Shown here: one piece after another, positions 6,276 to 14,360 of the stretch | Position numbering within the stretch: position 1 is the stretch's first letter | Layout: every line of letters starts with the position of its first letter | Origin: CALRBF01 sp041164045 | GTDB taxonomy: Bacteria > Patescibacteriota > Minisyncoccia > SW-4-49-11 | Assembly: GCA_041164045.1 (NCBI GenBank) | Contig: JBEAQD010000036.1 | Coordinates: 1 to 18,704, forward strand | Direction of reading: 5' to 3' | Length of the DNA: 18,704 nucleotides | Notes under the pieces: model-generated | The model's input: the letters and a program-made list of their open reading frames with translations, nothing else | The model's database searches: none | What the model was told of the DNA's origin: nothing | Program-made: the position numbers and the translations under genes

Positions 6276-6854
6276 ATGAAATTTTCGTTTGCTAAAAAGA
6301 TTGGAATGACTCAAATTTTCGAGGGAGGTAAAGTAATACCTGTCACTAAAGTTGAGTTATATCCAGATGTAAAAATACAAGCTCTCATCGAAGCTTCTAA
6401 AAATGGATATAATGCCGTGCAAGTTGGTGCTAAATACACTAAAAAAGTCAAAGACTCTGTGCTTCCAAGAATTGTAAAAGAAATTAGAGTTGATGAGCTT
6501 CCAGCTATAGAATTAGGTTCTCCTTTAGATATATCTCAATATGAAGTTGGTAATATTCTAACCGTAAAAGGTGTATCTAAAGGAAAAGGTTTTGCTGGAG
6601 TTGTCAAGAGACATAATTTCTCAGGAGCCAATGCTACTCATGGAACAAAGCATACCGAAAGAGCTGGAGGATCAATTGGGTCAGGATATCCAGAGCATGT
6701 TTTGAAAGGTCGTAAAATGCCAGGTAGAGCTGGATTCAAAGCTCAAACTCTTAAAAATATACGAATAGTTGATATTGATGTAGAAAATAATCAATTATTA
6801 TTAAAAGGAGCTATTCCTGGTCCTAATAATGGATTATTACAAATTGTTGGTTAG
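6276..6854 (+). CDS. rplC: 50S ribosomal protein L3
   Basis: Early assembly protein near the peptidyl transferase centre. It begins KFSFAKKIGMTQIF, has the SKGKGFAGVVKRHNFSG stretch (101-117), THGTKHTERAGGSIG and GRKMPGRAGF (145-154). At 192 residues it is shorter than the usual ~210, with a compact middle. In the tip loop an Arg (151) stands where many bacteria have the methylated Gln. An AAGGTGAG run 5' of the start is the nearest thing to a Shine-Dalgarno site in the operon but is spaced rather far. Confidence 0.97.
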   Translation: MKFSFAKKIGMTQIFEGGKVIPVTKVELYPDVKIQALIEASKNGYNAVQVGAKYTKKVKDSVLPRIVKEIRVDELPAIELGSPLDISQYEVGNILTVKGVSKGKGFAGVVKRHNFSGANATHGTKHTERAGGSIGSGYPEHVLKGRKMPGRAGFKAQTLKNIRIVDIDVENNQLLLKGAIPGPNNGLLQIVG

Positions 6855-6862
6855 ATAATTAT

Positions 6863-7492
6863 ATGAAGATTCAAGTAGTTAATACTAAGGGGGAAGCAAA
6901 AGAGCAATATGAATTGCCAGCTGATATATTTGGTCTTGATACCAATGATACTTTAGTTCATCAAGTTTATAGATATCAGGTTCTTAATACCCTGTATCCA
7001 GTAGCTCATACCAAAGATAGGTCTGAAGTTCGTGGAGGAGGTAAAAAACCTTGGAAGCAAAAAGGTACTGGGCGAGCTCGTCATGGATCCACTAGATCTC
7101 CAATTTGGCGTACAGGAGGTGTGACTTTTGGTCCTACTAGTTTGAGAAACTTTGCTATATCAGTGAATAAAAAAATGAAGAGAAAAGCCTTATTTATGGT
7201 TTTATCATCAAGAGTTTCTAATGATAAATTTGTGTTATTAGATGAATTTGCTTTGTCTCAAATGAAGACAAAAGAAGCTTTATTAATTCTAAACAATCTT
7301 AAGCTAGATTCTACTAAAACTTTAGTTGTATTTGATCGTAAGGATAAGAATATTGAAAAGTCATTCTCTAATATTCCTAATGTTTCACTAATACCCTCTG
7401 ATTCATTGAATCTAATAGATATTTTAAAGTCAGATGCAATTTTAACCGACATTGCTTCAGTTGAAAGTATTAAGAGTATTTATAGTAATTAA
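6863..7492 (+). CDS. rplD: 50S ribosomal protein L4
   Basis: Large subunit protein whose long loop lines the exit tunnel; in some bacteria it also represses its own operon. The loop is conserved: SEVRGGGKKPWKQKGTGRAR (54-73), then SPIWRTGGVTFGP. The C-terminal half is more diverged. At 209 residues it has normal length. It starts 8 bases after rplC without a Shine-Dalgarno sequence. No L4 control hairpin was recognised in the leader. Confidence 0.97.
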   Translation: MKIQVVNTKGEAKEQYELPADIFGLDTNDTLVHQVYRYQVLNTLYPVAHTKDRSEVRGGGKKPWKQKGTGRARHGSTRSPIWRTGGVTFGPTSLRNFAISVNKKMKRKALFMVLSSRVSNDKFVLLDEFALSQMKTKEALLILNNLKLDSTKTLVVFDRKDKNIEKSFSNIPNVSLIPSDSLNLIDILKSDAILTDIASVESIKSIYSN

Positions 7493-7503
7493 TTTTTCAA
7501 GAT

Positions 7504-7830
7504 ATGGCAAAGAAGAAAGAAGTTAATAATGAATCTACACAAGAATTAAGTCATAATGTTGGGTCTTATCAAGTTTTGATTAAACCTGTTATTACTGAAA
7601 AAAGTTACTCTCTATTTCAGAATAGAAAGTATTCTTTTGAAGTAGGTAGAGACTCCAACAAACAAGAGATTGCAAAAGCTGTAGAATTGTTGTATAATGT
7701 CAAGGTTTCTCAAGTAAGAGTTATTAATATTAAACCAAGAAATGTATTCATTCGAGGTAAAAAAGGAAAGACCAGTAGTTATAAAAAAGCTATTGTTTCC
7801 CTACAAGAAGGATATAGTATCACTATTTAG
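7504..7830 (+). CDS. rplW: 50S ribosomal protein L23
   Basis: L23 sits at the tunnel exit and docks trigger factor and SRP. The core VLIKPVITEKSYSLF, YSFEVGRDSNKQEIAKAVE and VSQVRVINIKPR is typical. A polar N-terminal extension of about 20 residues (MAKKKEVNNESTQELSHNVG) precedes it. The order L4-L23-L2 is the standard one. It ends in TAG, 5 bases before rplB. Confidence 0.96.
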   Translation: MAKKKEVNNESTQELSHNVGSYQVLIKPVITEKSYSLFQNRKYSFEVGRDSNKQEIAKAVELLYNVKVSQVRVINIKPRNVFIRGKKGKTSSYKKAIVSLQEGYSITI

Positions 7831-7835
7831 TAAGT

Positions 7836-8663
7836 ATGATTAAGCACCGTAAACCTACCACTCCAGGAAGAAGAAAAAGTTCAGTAGTTGACTATCGAGC
7901 TGTTTTAACTAAAACTACTCCAGAAAAGTCTTTATTAGCTCCAATTAACTCCATGTCAGGTAGAAACTCAAGAGGAGTTATAACTGTTAGACATAAAGGA
8001 GGTCGCAATAAGAGAATGTATAGATTAGTTGATTTTAAGCAGAAGCGATTTGATATTGATGCTGTTGTGAAGTCTATAGAATATGATCCTAATCGCTCTG
8101 GATTTATTGCACTTATTACCTATACTGATGGTGTTAAGTCATATATTTTGGCTCCATCTAAATTATCTGTGGGGCAAAGACTAACCTTTAGTAAACAAGC
8201 TCCACTAGTAGCTGGAAATCGTTTAACCCTTGAGTATATTCCAGTTGGTACTGAAATTTATAATTTGGAATTATTCCCAGGTAAGGGAGGGCAGATAATT
8301 CGCTCAGCTGGTAGTGCAGGTCAAGTGCTTGCCGTTGAAGATAATTATGCTCTTGTAAAATTACCTTCAGGTGAAGTAAGAAAAGTACATAAAACAGTAT
8401 ACGCTAGCATTGGTAGAGTTAGCAATGAATCTCATATGTTAGAAAATATTGGAAAAGCTGGACGAAATAGATGGCGAGGTGTTAGGCCAGCTGTTCGAGG
8501 AAGTGCTATGAACCCAGTAGATCATCCACATGGTGGAGGAGAAGGAAGACAACCGATTGGTCTTAAATCTCCTAAAACTCCTTGGGGTAAAATTGCTCTA
8601 GGTAAAAAGACTCGTAAGAAGAACAAGTCTAGTAACAAGTTTATTATAAGTAGAAGAAAATAA
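7836..8663 (+). CDS. rplB: 50S ribosomal protein L2
   Basis: Among the most conserved proteins of the large subunit, needed for subunit joining and peptidyl transfer. The RNA-binding motif MNPVDHPHGGGEG (about 225-237) carries the conserved histidine. Earlier blocks include ITVRHKGGRNKRMYRLVDF and ALVKLPSGEVRKV. At 275 residues it is of normal length with a basic C-terminus. ATG follows the rplW stop after only 5 bases. Confidence 0.98.
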   Translation: MIKHRKPTTPGRRKSSVVDYRAVLTKTTPEKSLLAPINSMSGRNSRGVITVRHKGGRNKRMYRLVDFKQKRFDIDAVVKSIEYDPNRSGFIALITYTDGVKSYILAPSKLSVGQRLTFSKQAPLVAGNRLTLEYIPVGTEIYNLELFPGKGGQIIRSAGSAGQVLAVEDNYALVKLPSGEVRKVHKTVYASIGRVSNESHMLENIGKAGRNRWRGVRPAVRGSAMNPVDHPHGGGEGRQPIGLKSPKTPWGKIALGKKTRKKNKSSNKFIISRRK

Positions 8664-8673
8664 TTGTAAGTAT

Positions 8674-8940
8674 ATGTCAAGAAGTCTTAAAAAAGGTCCA
8701 TATATTGATGAAAAGCTTATTGCCAAAGTTTCAGCTTTGAAACCAGGAGATTCTACTGTTATCAAAACTTGGGCTCGTCATAGTACAATTACCCCAGAAA
8801 TGGTTGGATTTACCTTTGGAGTACATAATGGAAAAACTCATATCTCAGTTTATGTCAAAGAAGATATGGTAGGTCATAAATTAGGAGAATTTTCCCCAAC
8901 TCGTAAATTTATTGGTCACGGAGGTAAGAAAGTTAAATAA
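8674..8940 (+). CDS. rpsS: 30S ribosomal protein S19
   Basis: Head protein of the small subunit that contacts S13 and the A-site region. It opens SRSLKKGPYIDEKL, continues TVIKTWARHSTITPEMVGFTF and closes LGEFSPTRKFIGHGGK. At 88 residues it has standard length. It lies between rplB and rplV as in most bacteria. Confidence 0.98.
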   Translation: MSRSLKKGPYIDEKLIAKVSALKPGDSTVIKTWARHSTITPEMVGFTFGVHNGKTHISVYVKEDMVGHKLGEFSPTRKFIGHGGKKVK

Positions 8941-8948
8941 GTATCTTT

Positions 8949-9470
8949 ATGGAATGGAATGCAACTCTTAAAAATCTTAGAATCAGCCCAAGAAAAACTC
9001 GTCTTGTAGTAGATGCTGTTCGTGGTAAATCAGTGCGAGAAGCTATTTTGATTCTTGATACTGTTTATAAAAAATCCAGTTTACCAGTCAAAAAGTTGAT
9101 TCAATCAGCTGTAGCTAATGCCAAAAAACAAGACTCAGTATTAGAATCTCAATTAAAAATTGATAAGATTTTTGTAGATGCTGGTATGACATTAAAAAGA
9201 TTTAGACCACGTGCATTTGGAAGAGCTTATACCATTCGTAAAAGAAGTTCACATATTAGTTTAACCCTTACCGAATTAGATATTGTCAAGAAGCGTAAAT
9301 TGAAGACAGAGAAGTCAGAAGAGAAATTAGTAAAAGAAGTTGCAGCATCAAAATCTGAGACAAAAGTATCTAAACCTAAAGCTATAGTAGCTAAAAGTAC
9401 CAAAAAGACAGCTACACCTAAAAAATCCGTTACTAGTAAAGCTACCAAAAAAACAGTTAGCGATAAATAA
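8949..9470 (+). CDS. rplV: 50S ribosomal protein L22 with long basic tail
   Basis: L22 lines the exit tunnel. The core (1-112) is typical: LKNLRISPRKTRLVVDAVRG, then IFVDAGMTLKRFRPRAFGRA and the closing beta strand ISLTLTEL. From about residue 113 to 173 there is a low-complexity tail rich in Lys, Ser, Thr, Ala and Val (ATPKKSVTSKATKKTVSDK at its end), which makes the protein about 60 residues longer than the ~110 usual in model bacteria. Such tails occur in several lineages and are probably disordered and solvent-exposed. Confidence 0.96.
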   Translation: MEWNATLKNLRISPRKTRLVVDAVRGKSVREAILILDTVYKKSSLPVKKLIQSAVANAKKQDSVLESQLKIDKIFVDAGMTLKRFRPRAFGRAYTIRKRSSHISLTLTELDIVKKRKLKTEKSEEKLVKEVAASKSETKVSKPKAIVAKSTKKTATPKKSVTSKATKKTVSDK

Positions 9471-9479
9471 TTTAGATAT

Positions 9480-10127
9480 ATGGGAAATAAGATTTCAGCA
9501 AATTTATATAGATTAGGGGTTACCAAAAATTGGAATTCCAGATGGTTTGGTACTGCTCGTAATTTACCTAAAGATTTACAGGAAGATGCTAAAATTCGTA
9601 AATATATCAATAAAACTTTACCTAAGTCAGGGATAAGTAACATTGATATTGAAAGAAGTCCAAGACTGATTAATATTATTATACATACCTCAAGAGCTGG
9701 TATGATTATTGGGAGAGGTGGAGCTGGAATTGAGGCTTTGAAAAAAAATATTAAACAATTAATAGGAACTCAAATTGACCTTAGACTAACTGTAGAAGAA
9801 ATCAAAAATCCTAATGAAAATGCTGCTATTATAGGAGAAAATATAGCTGAGCAATTAGAAAAAAGAATTCCATTCAGAAGAGTTTTGAAGCAAACCATAG
9901 ATAATGTTTATCAAAGCCATAATGTAAAGGGAGTAAAAATTTTATTAAGTGGCAGGCTAGATGGAGCTGAGATGTCCAGAGCAGAATATTTGACTAAAGG
10001 TAAAATTCCTCTAGCTACCCTCAGAGCTGATATTGATTTTGCTAAAAAAACTGCTTATACCAAGTATGGAACCACAGGAATTAAAGTTTGGATATATAAG
10101 GGAGATGTAGTCGCAGATGAGAATTAA
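9480..10127 (+). CDS. rpsC: 30S ribosomal protein S3
   Basis: S3 forms part of the mRNA entry site and has helicase activity with S4 and S5. It begins MGNKISANLYRLGVTKNWNSRW. The KH domain carries GRGG (78-81) in MIIGRGGAGIEALK, and the C-terminal domain has SGRLDGAEMSRAEYLTKGKIPL. At 215 residues it has the common length without the long C-terminal tails seen in some phyla. Confidence 0.98.
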   Translation: MGNKISANLYRLGVTKNWNSRWFGTARNLPKDLQEDAKIRKYINKTLPKSGISNIDIERSPRLINIIIHTSRAGMIIGRGGAGIEALKKNIKQLIGTQIDLRLTVEEIKNPNENAAIIGENIAEQLEKRIPFRRVLKQTIDNVYQSHNVKGVKILLSGRLDGAEMSRAEYLTKGKIPLATLRADIDFAKKTAYTKYGTTGIKVWIYKGDVVADEN

Positions 10128-10146
10128 TTAACTTAAGAATAGGATT

Positions 10147-10566
10147 ATGTTATTAGCACCAAGAAAGACCAAGCATAGAAAAGTTCACAAAGGAAAGCCT
10201 TCAGATAAGCTTAGCCCTGCTTCTAGAGGTATAGAGCTATCATTTGGTTCATATGGACTGAAAGCTACCGAAGCTAAGTGGATTACCGCAAGACAAATAG
10301 AATCAGCCAGAAGAGCTATCACTAGATATACTTCTAGAGGAGGTAAGGTTTGGATTAGAATTTTCCCACATAAACCTATTACTGCTAAAAGTGCCGAAGT
10401 AGGTATGGGAAAAGGAAAGGGAGCCGTTGATCACTATGTGGTTAACCTTAAAGCTGGTAAAATTCTCTTTGAGATTGATGGTGTTACTCAGGAAGTAGCA
10501 GCTGAAGCTTTGAGAAGAGCAGGCGCAAAACTACCCGTTAAGACCAAATTTATTAGTAAAGACTAA
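10147..10566 (+). CDS. rplP: 50S ribosomal protein L16
   Basis: L16 lies beside the A-site tRNA in the large subunit. It starts MLLAPRKTKHRKVHKGK, has ELSFGSYGLKATEAKWITAR in the middle and VWIRIFPHKPITAKSAEVGM before MGKGKGAVDHYVV. At 139 residues it has normal length. It ends in tandem TAA TAA, and a promoter for rpmC follows in the next 78 bases, so the first transcription unit may partly end or be reinforced here. Confidence 0.98.
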   Translation: MLLAPRKTKHRKVHKGKPSDKLSPASRGIELSFGSYGLKATEAKWITARQIESARRAITRYTSRGGKVWIRIFPHKPITAKSAEVGMGKGKGAVDHYVVNLKAGKILFEIDGVTQEVAAEALRRAGAKLPVKTKFISKD

Positions 10567-10574
10567 TAAAAGGC

Positions 10575-10603
10575 TTGACTTATGCTAAAAAATTAGATAT
10601 AAT
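10575..10603 (+). promoter_or_regulatory. Internal promoter before rpmC
   Basis: TTGACT (10575-10580), a 17-base spacer and perfect TATAAT (10598-10603) lie in the 78-base gap between L16 and L29, the widest gap inside the ribosomal block. Predicted start is near 10610. It should boost the L29-to-secY half independently of the tuf promoter. Confidence 0.75.
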
Positions 10604-10644
10604 ATTTTTTATGCTATATTAATGTGTTAAGAAGATCATAGGTT

Positions 10645-10836
10645 ATGAGTAAGGAATTATACAATAATAAGTCAAAAGAAGAATTACACAATATTCTATC
10701 TGATAAACAAGTAGAATTAGGTAAATTGACTTTTATCAAAAGTGATCCATCTCAGAAATCTAATAGTGCATCTGTAACAACACTTAGAAGAGATATTGCC
10801 CGAATTAAAACATTATTGAATCAATCATCTAAATAA
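10645..10836 (+). CDS. rpmC: 50S ribosomal protein L29
   Basis: Small helical hairpin protein near the tunnel exit. Its 63 residues fit the family: a first helix around KSKEELHNILSDKQVELGKL and a second in SVTTLRRDIARIKTLLNQ. Sequence conservation in L29 is low, so the call also leans on position between L16 and S17. It is the first gene after the internal promoter. Confidence 0.93.
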   Translation: MSKELYNNKSKEELHNILSDKQVELGKLTFIKSDPSQKSNSASVTTLRRDIARIKTLLNQSSK

Positions 10837-10838
10837 TT

Positions 10839-11096
10839 ATGTCCGATACTATAATCACATCTAATGCAGCTAATAAGAGAACCCTAAAAGGTAAAGTTGT
10901 ATCTACTGCTATGCAAAAAACAGTAGTTGTTGCTGTAAATAAGACTAAATTAGATCCTCTTTATAAAAAGAGATATACTGTTACTAAAAAGTATAAGGCA
11001 CATAATGAGAATGATTCAATTCAAGTTGGAGATGAGGTAATGATTAGAGAATCAAAGCCTATGTCTAAGCATAAGAGATGGATAGTAATACAATAA
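10839..11096 (+). CDS. rpsQ: 30S ribosomal protein S17
   Basis: Primary 16S rRNA-binding protein with an OB fold: LKGKVVSTAMQKTVVVAV, then DPLYKKRYTVTKKYKAHNE, GDEVMIRESKPMSKHKRW. At 85 residues it is of usual length, with a 12-residue polar N-terminus. It starts 2 bases after the L29 stop (TAATTATG), so translation is probably coupled by reinitiation. Confidence 0.97.
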   Translation: MSDTIITSNAANKRTLKGKVVSTAMQKTVVVAVNKTKLDPLYKKRYTVTKKYKAHNENDSIQVGDEVMIRESKPMSKHKRWIVIQ

Positions 11097-11097
11097 T

Positions 11098-11466
11098 ATG
11101 ATTCAGAAAGAGACTAAGTTAAAAGTAGCTGATAATTCAGGAGCAAAAATTATTGAATGTTTCAATGTTTTAGGTGGAACTCGTAAAAGATATGCTCAAT
11201 TAGGAGATATTATTGTAGCTTCTGTCAAAAGTGCAGAACCAAGAGCAACTGTCAAAAAAGGAGATGTTGTGAAAGCTGTGATTGTAAGGCAATGCAAAGA
11301 ATATCGTAGAGCCGATGGTTCTTACATTAGATTTAATGAAAATGCAGCAGTTATTATTAATGGTAATAAAGAACCTGTAGGAACTCGTGTATTCGGACCA
11401 ATTGCTAGAGAAATCAGAGAGTCTGGATATATGAAAATTGTATCATTAGCACCAGAAGTGTTGTAA
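11098..11466 (+). CDS. rplN: 50S ribosomal protein L14
   Basis: L14 lies at the subunit interface and binds the silencing factor RsfS in many bacteria. It is standard in length (122) and sequence: MIQKETKLKVADNSGAK, GDIIVASVKSAEPRATVKKG, RRADGSYIRFNENAAVII and the C-terminal REIRESGYMKIVSLAPEVL. Its ATG follows the S17 stop by one base (TAATATG). Confidence 0.98.
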   Translation: MIQKETKLKVADNSGAKIIECFNVLGGTRKRYAQLGDIIVASVKSAEPRATVKKGDVVKAVIVRQCKEYRRADGSYIRFNENAAVIINGNKEPVGTRVFGPIAREIRESGYMKIVSLAPEVL

Positions 11467-11479
11467 TTATAGTAATAGT

Positions 11480-11785
11480 ATGAAGATTCGTAAAAATGAC
11501 ATTGTAGAGGTTATAACTGGAAAAGACAAAGGTAAGAGAGGTAAGGTTATAGAAGTTATTCCATCTCGAAATAGAGTTCGTGTTGAAGGTGTAATGTTAG
11601 TCAAAAAACATCAGAAACCTAGTCAAAATGGAGAAATTGGAACTATTATAGAGAAGCCTTCTACTATCCATATTTCCAATGTAGCTTTTGTAGACTCAGA
11701 AACCTCTACTCGTACCAAAGTTTCATATAAATTACTAGAAGGAAAAAAAGTACGATATAGTCATAAGTTGAATAAAGAATTGTAA
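11480..11785 (+). CDS. rplX: 50S ribosomal protein L24
   Basis: Assembly initiator that binds 23S rRNA through a KOW motif, here NDIVEVITGKDKGKRGKVIE (6-25). HQKPSQNGEIGTIIEKPSTI and ISNVAFVDSE are also typical. At 101 residues it has normal length. It overlaps no neighbour; L5 begins one base after its stop. Confidence 0.97.
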   Translation: MKIRKNDIVEVITGKDKGKRGKVIEVIPSRNRVRVEGVMLVKKHQKPSQNGEIGTIIEKPSTIHISNVAFVDSETSTRTKVSYKLLEGKKVRYSHKLNKEL

Positions 11786-11786
11786 T

Positions 11787-12326
11787 ATGTCAAGTTTGAA
11801 AACACGTTATCAAGAAAGTTTGAAGCCAGAGCTAATGAAAGAGTTTGGCGTGACTAATGTATTTGCAGCTCCTAAAATAGATAAGATTACTCTCAATGTA
11901 GGAACTGGAAAGAATTTTCGTGATGTACAAAAATTTGAGAAAGTTAAATCTGTCTTGACTACAATTGCTGCTCAATACCCAATTTCAGTAGCTGCCAAAA
12001 GCTCAATTGCTCAATTCAAAACTAGAAAAGGTATGACTATAGCTCTTAAAGTTACCTTAAGAGGAGAGAGAATGTATGATTTTCTAGATAGATTAATAAG
12101 CATTGCTCTTCCTCGAACCCGTGATTTTCAAGGTATTGAGTCTACCAAAATTGATGCTAAGGGTAATGTAAACTTTGGTATTAAGGAGCAAATTATTTTC
12201 CCAGAATTATCCAATGAAGAGCTTGGTATTAATTTTGGAATACAAGTTAATATTACAATTTCTAATTCTAATAAGGAAAAAAGTCTTTATTTATTAAAAT
12301 CAATGGGATTCCCATTTAAACAATAA
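11787..12326 (+). CDS. rplE: 50S ribosomal protein L5
   Basis: Binds 5S rRNA and contacts P-site tRNA. It is complete at 179 residues: APKIDKITLNVGTGKN near the N-terminus, IAQFKTRKGMTIALKVTLRG in the middle, and RLISIALPRTRDFQGI followed by FGIKEQIIFPEL. It ends near the usual KSMGFPFK. The ATG is one base beyond the rplX stop (TAATATG). Confidence 0.98.
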   Translation: MSSLKTRYQESLKPELMKEFGVTNVFAAPKIDKITLNVGTGKNFRDVQKFEKVKSVLTTIAAQYPISVAAKSSIAQFKTRKGMTIALKVTLRGERMYDFLDRLISIALPRTRDFQGIESTKIDAKGNVNFGIKEQIIFPELSNEELGINFGIQVNITISNSNKEKSLYLLKSMGFPFKQ

Positions 12327-12337
12327 TATTATACTAT

Positions 12338-12523
12338 ATGGCTACAGAAGCACACATCGCAAAATCTAAGAAGAAGCAGAAATTTATGACTAGAGGAGTA
12401 AATCGATGTTTTAGTTGTGGAAGACATCGAGGTTATATGCGAGATTTTGGATTATGTAGAATTTGTTTTAGAGAAATGGCCTCACAAGGAGTAATCCCAG
12501 GTGTTAAAAAATCTAGTTGGTAA
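12338..12523 (+). CDS. rpsN: 30S ribosomal protein S14, zinc-binding type
   Basis: The short, 61-residue form of S14. Four cysteines in two CxxC pairs (24/27 in CFSCGR and 40/43 in CRICFRE) form the zinc ribbon, so this is the C+ type found in many Firmicutes and CPR rather than the ~100-residue zinc-free type. The signature GLCRICFREMASQGVIPGV and the final KKSSW are typical. Confidence 0.97.
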   Translation: MATEAHIAKSKKKQKFMTRGVNRCFSCGRHRGYMRDFGLCRICFREMASQGVIPGVKKSSW

Positions 12524-12534
12524 TTATAAGATAT

Positions 12535-12924
12535 ATGAATACTTCAGACCCTATTGCAGACATGTTAACCAGAATTCGTAATGCTCAGCTTGTGAATAAA
12601 AGAGAGGTAGCTATTCCTTTCTCTAAGCTTAAGTTTGAAATAGCTAAATTATTAAAGACTAGAAAGTTTGTTACAGCTGTAGAAAAGAAAGAACAAGAAA
12701 AAGGATTCCCTTTAATTGTAATCACTCTCAAAAAAGATGGTATTAAGGGTATAGATAGAGTAAGTAAGCCGGGTCGAAGAGTTTATTCTGGAGCACAAGA
12801 TTTGCCTACTCAATTTAAATATGGAAGAGGTACTGTAGTAGTATCTACCTCCAAAGGTATTATTGATGCCAATACCGCTAAAAGAGAAAAATTGGGAGGT
12901 GAAATTATCTGTCAAGTTTGGTAG
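12535..12924 (+). CDS. rpsH: 30S ribosomal protein S8
   Basis: Central-domain assembly protein that binds 16S rRNA and, in some bacteria, its own mRNA. I place the start at 12535, giving MNTSDPIADMLTRIRNA, the family's N-terminus. The frame has an earlier ATG at 12517, but that would overlap the end of rpsN and add six unsupported residues. The C-terminus GTVVVSTSKGIIDANTAKRE and GGEIICQVW is canonical. Length 129. It ends in TAG. Confidence 0.96.
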   Translation: MNTSDPIADMLTRIRNAQLVNKREVAIPFSKLKFEIAKLLKTRKFVTAVEKKEQEKGFPLIVITLKKDGIKGIDRVSKPGRRVYSGAQDLPTQFKYGRGTVVVSTSKGIIDANTAKREKLGGEIICQVW

Positions 12925-12945
12925 AAATAATGTAAATATAAGATT

Positions 12946-13482
12946 ATGTCAAGAGTAGGTAAAAAGCCAATCCAAATCCCTAAAGATGTCTCAGTAATAT
13001 TAGAAGATAATATCTTGAAAGTTACTGGACCTAAAGGTAATTTGCAACAAGTAGTAAGTCATCCGATTTCTTTTGAAATAGGAGAAAATGAAGTTTTTGT
13101 GACTCCTAAAGAGCAGATAAAAAATGTTAGTGCTTTTTGGGGATTATATCGTGCATTGCTCCAAAATATGATTACAGGAGTAACTGATGGGTTTACAAAA
13201 AAATTAAGAATTGAAGGAGTAGGATATAGAGTAGCTCTACAAGGTCAGACTTTGGTTCTTAATCTAGGATATTCACATCCTATTGAAGTGACAGCTCCAG
13301 AAGGAATAACCTTTGAAGTAGAAAAAAACACCATTTCAGTAAAAGGTATTAATAAGGAATTAGTAGGACAAGTTTCTGCAAATATTAGATCTACCAGACC
13401 ACCAGAACCTTATAAAGGTAAGGGTGTTAGATATGATGATGAATTTGTAAGAATGAAAGTAGGTAAGAAGACATCTTCTTAA
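12946..13482 (+). CDS. rplF: 50S ribosomal protein L6
   Basis: L6 lies near the GTPase-associated region. It has two similar domains: MSRVGKKPIQIPKDV at the start, a GVGYRVALQGQTLVLNLGYS block (91-110) and the C-terminal motif RPPEPYKGKGVRY (151-163). Full length at 178. A 53-base gap with promoter-like sequence follows. Confidence 0.98.
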   Translation: MSRVGKKPIQIPKDVSVILEDNILKVTGPKGNLQQVVSHPISFEIGENEVFVTPKEQIKNVSAFWGLYRALLQNMITGVTDGFTKKLRIEGVGYRVALQGQTLVLNLGYSHPIEVTAPEGITFEVEKNTISVKGINKELVGQVSANIRSTRPPEPYKGKGVRYDDEFVRMKVGKKTSS

Positions 13483-13485
13483 TAC

Positions 13486-13514
13486 TTGAAATATTAAGTT
13501 AAATATGATATAGT
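13486..13514 (+). promoter_or_regulatory. Possible internal promoter before rplR
   Basis: TTGAAA (13486-13491), a 17-base spacer and TATAGT (13509-13514). An alternative -10 is perfect TATAAT (13521-13526) with a weak -35 GTTAAA (13498-13503), also at 17 bases, but its start point would fall almost at the rplR ATG. Weaker than the sites before tuf and rpmC. Confidence 0.4.
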
Positions 13515-13535
13515 ATTGTTTATAATGTATATAGT

Positions 13536-13892
13536 ATGAAAGAAATTTTGGATAAACAGAGGAGATTAGCAAGAAGAAAAGTAAGAGTAAGAGGTAAAAT
13601 CTCTGGAACCTCTACCATTCCTAGATTAGCTGTATCTAAGAGCAATACTAGTATCTATGCCCAGCTCATAGATGATATTAAAGGAGTAACCTTGATTGGT
13701 ATTCATAGTAAGTCAATTGCAAGCTCCAATAATATTACTATAAGTGAATCTGAGAAATTAGGTCAAAAATTAGCAGAAATAGCTCTTCAAAAAAATATTC
13801 ATAGAGCTGTATTTGATAGAAGAGGTCGTAAATATACAGGTAAAATAGCTGCTTTTGCTGAAGGAGTTCGTAAATCAGGATTAAGAGTTTAA
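13536..13892 (+). CDS. rplR: 50S ribosomal protein L18
   Basis: 5S rRNA-binding protein of the central protuberance. Typical features are RRLARRKVRVRGKISGTST near the basic N-terminus, PRLAVSKSNTSIYAQLIDD, and the C-terminal VFDRRGRKYTGKIAAFAEGV. Length 118. It ends in TAA TAA, directly before rpsE. Confidence 0.97.
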   Translation: MKEILDKQRRLARRKVRVRGKISGTSTIPRLAVSKSNTSIYAQLIDDIKGVTLIGIHSKSIASSNNITISESEKLGQKLAEIALQKNIHRAVFDRRGRKYTGKIAAFAEGVRKSGLRV

Positions 13893-13897
13893 TAATT

Positions 13898-14359
13898 ATG
13901 TCAAAACGTCAACAACAATCACGACAGCCAGAAAAAAGAGAATATGATCATAAAGTACTTGATATAGCAAGAGTAGCTCGTGTTATGGCAGGAGGAAGAA
14001 GATTTTCATTTAGAGCATCTGTAGTTATAGGAGATAGAAATGGTAAAGTGGGTGTAGGTGTAGGTAAAGGAGCTGACACTGCTATTGCTATTGATAAGGC
14101 TATTAATGCAGCTAAGAAAAAATTAGTACAAATCGATGTTAATACAGGTACCGTCCCAGTAGATGCTACTGCTAAGTTTGGAAGTGCTCAGGTTATTTTG
14201 AAGCCAGCTAAAGAAGGAAAAGGAATTGTAGCTGGAGGAGCTACCAGAACAGTTGTAGATTTAGTAGGACTGAAGAATATCACAGCTAAAATGTTAGGTG
14301 GTAATAATAAGATTAATAATGCTAGAGCCACTGTAAAAGCTTTATTAAAGACACAATAG
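13898..14359 (+). CDS. rpsE: 30S ribosomal protein S5
   Basis: Decoding-accuracy and mRNA entry protein. The double-stranded RNA-binding domain contains VARVMAGGRRFSFRASVVIG (26-45), followed by GKVGVGVGKGAD. The C-terminal domain carries ILKPAKEGKGIVAGGATR and LGGNNKINNARATVKAL. Length 153. The next gene is L15, one base after its TAG (TAGTATG); rpmD (L30), which lies here in most bacteria, is missing. Confidence 0.98.
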   Translation: MSKRQQQSRQPEKREYDHKVLDIARVARVMAGGRRFSFRASVVIGDRNGKVGVGVGKGADTAIAIDKAINAAKKKLVQIDVNTGTVPVDATAKFGSAQVILKPAKEGKGIVAGGATRTVVDLVGLKNITAKMLGGNNKINNARATVKALLKTQ

Positions 14360-14360
14360 T

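Noticed and set aside
9227..9643. A 138-codon minus-strand frame opposite rplV and rpsC
   Set aside because: It is antisense to two certain ribosomal protein genes and reads as the mirror of their Lys-rich codons.
12517..12534. Upstream start for rpsH
   Set aside because: It would overlap rpsN and add six residues not found in S8; ATG 12535 gives the family's normal N-terminus.
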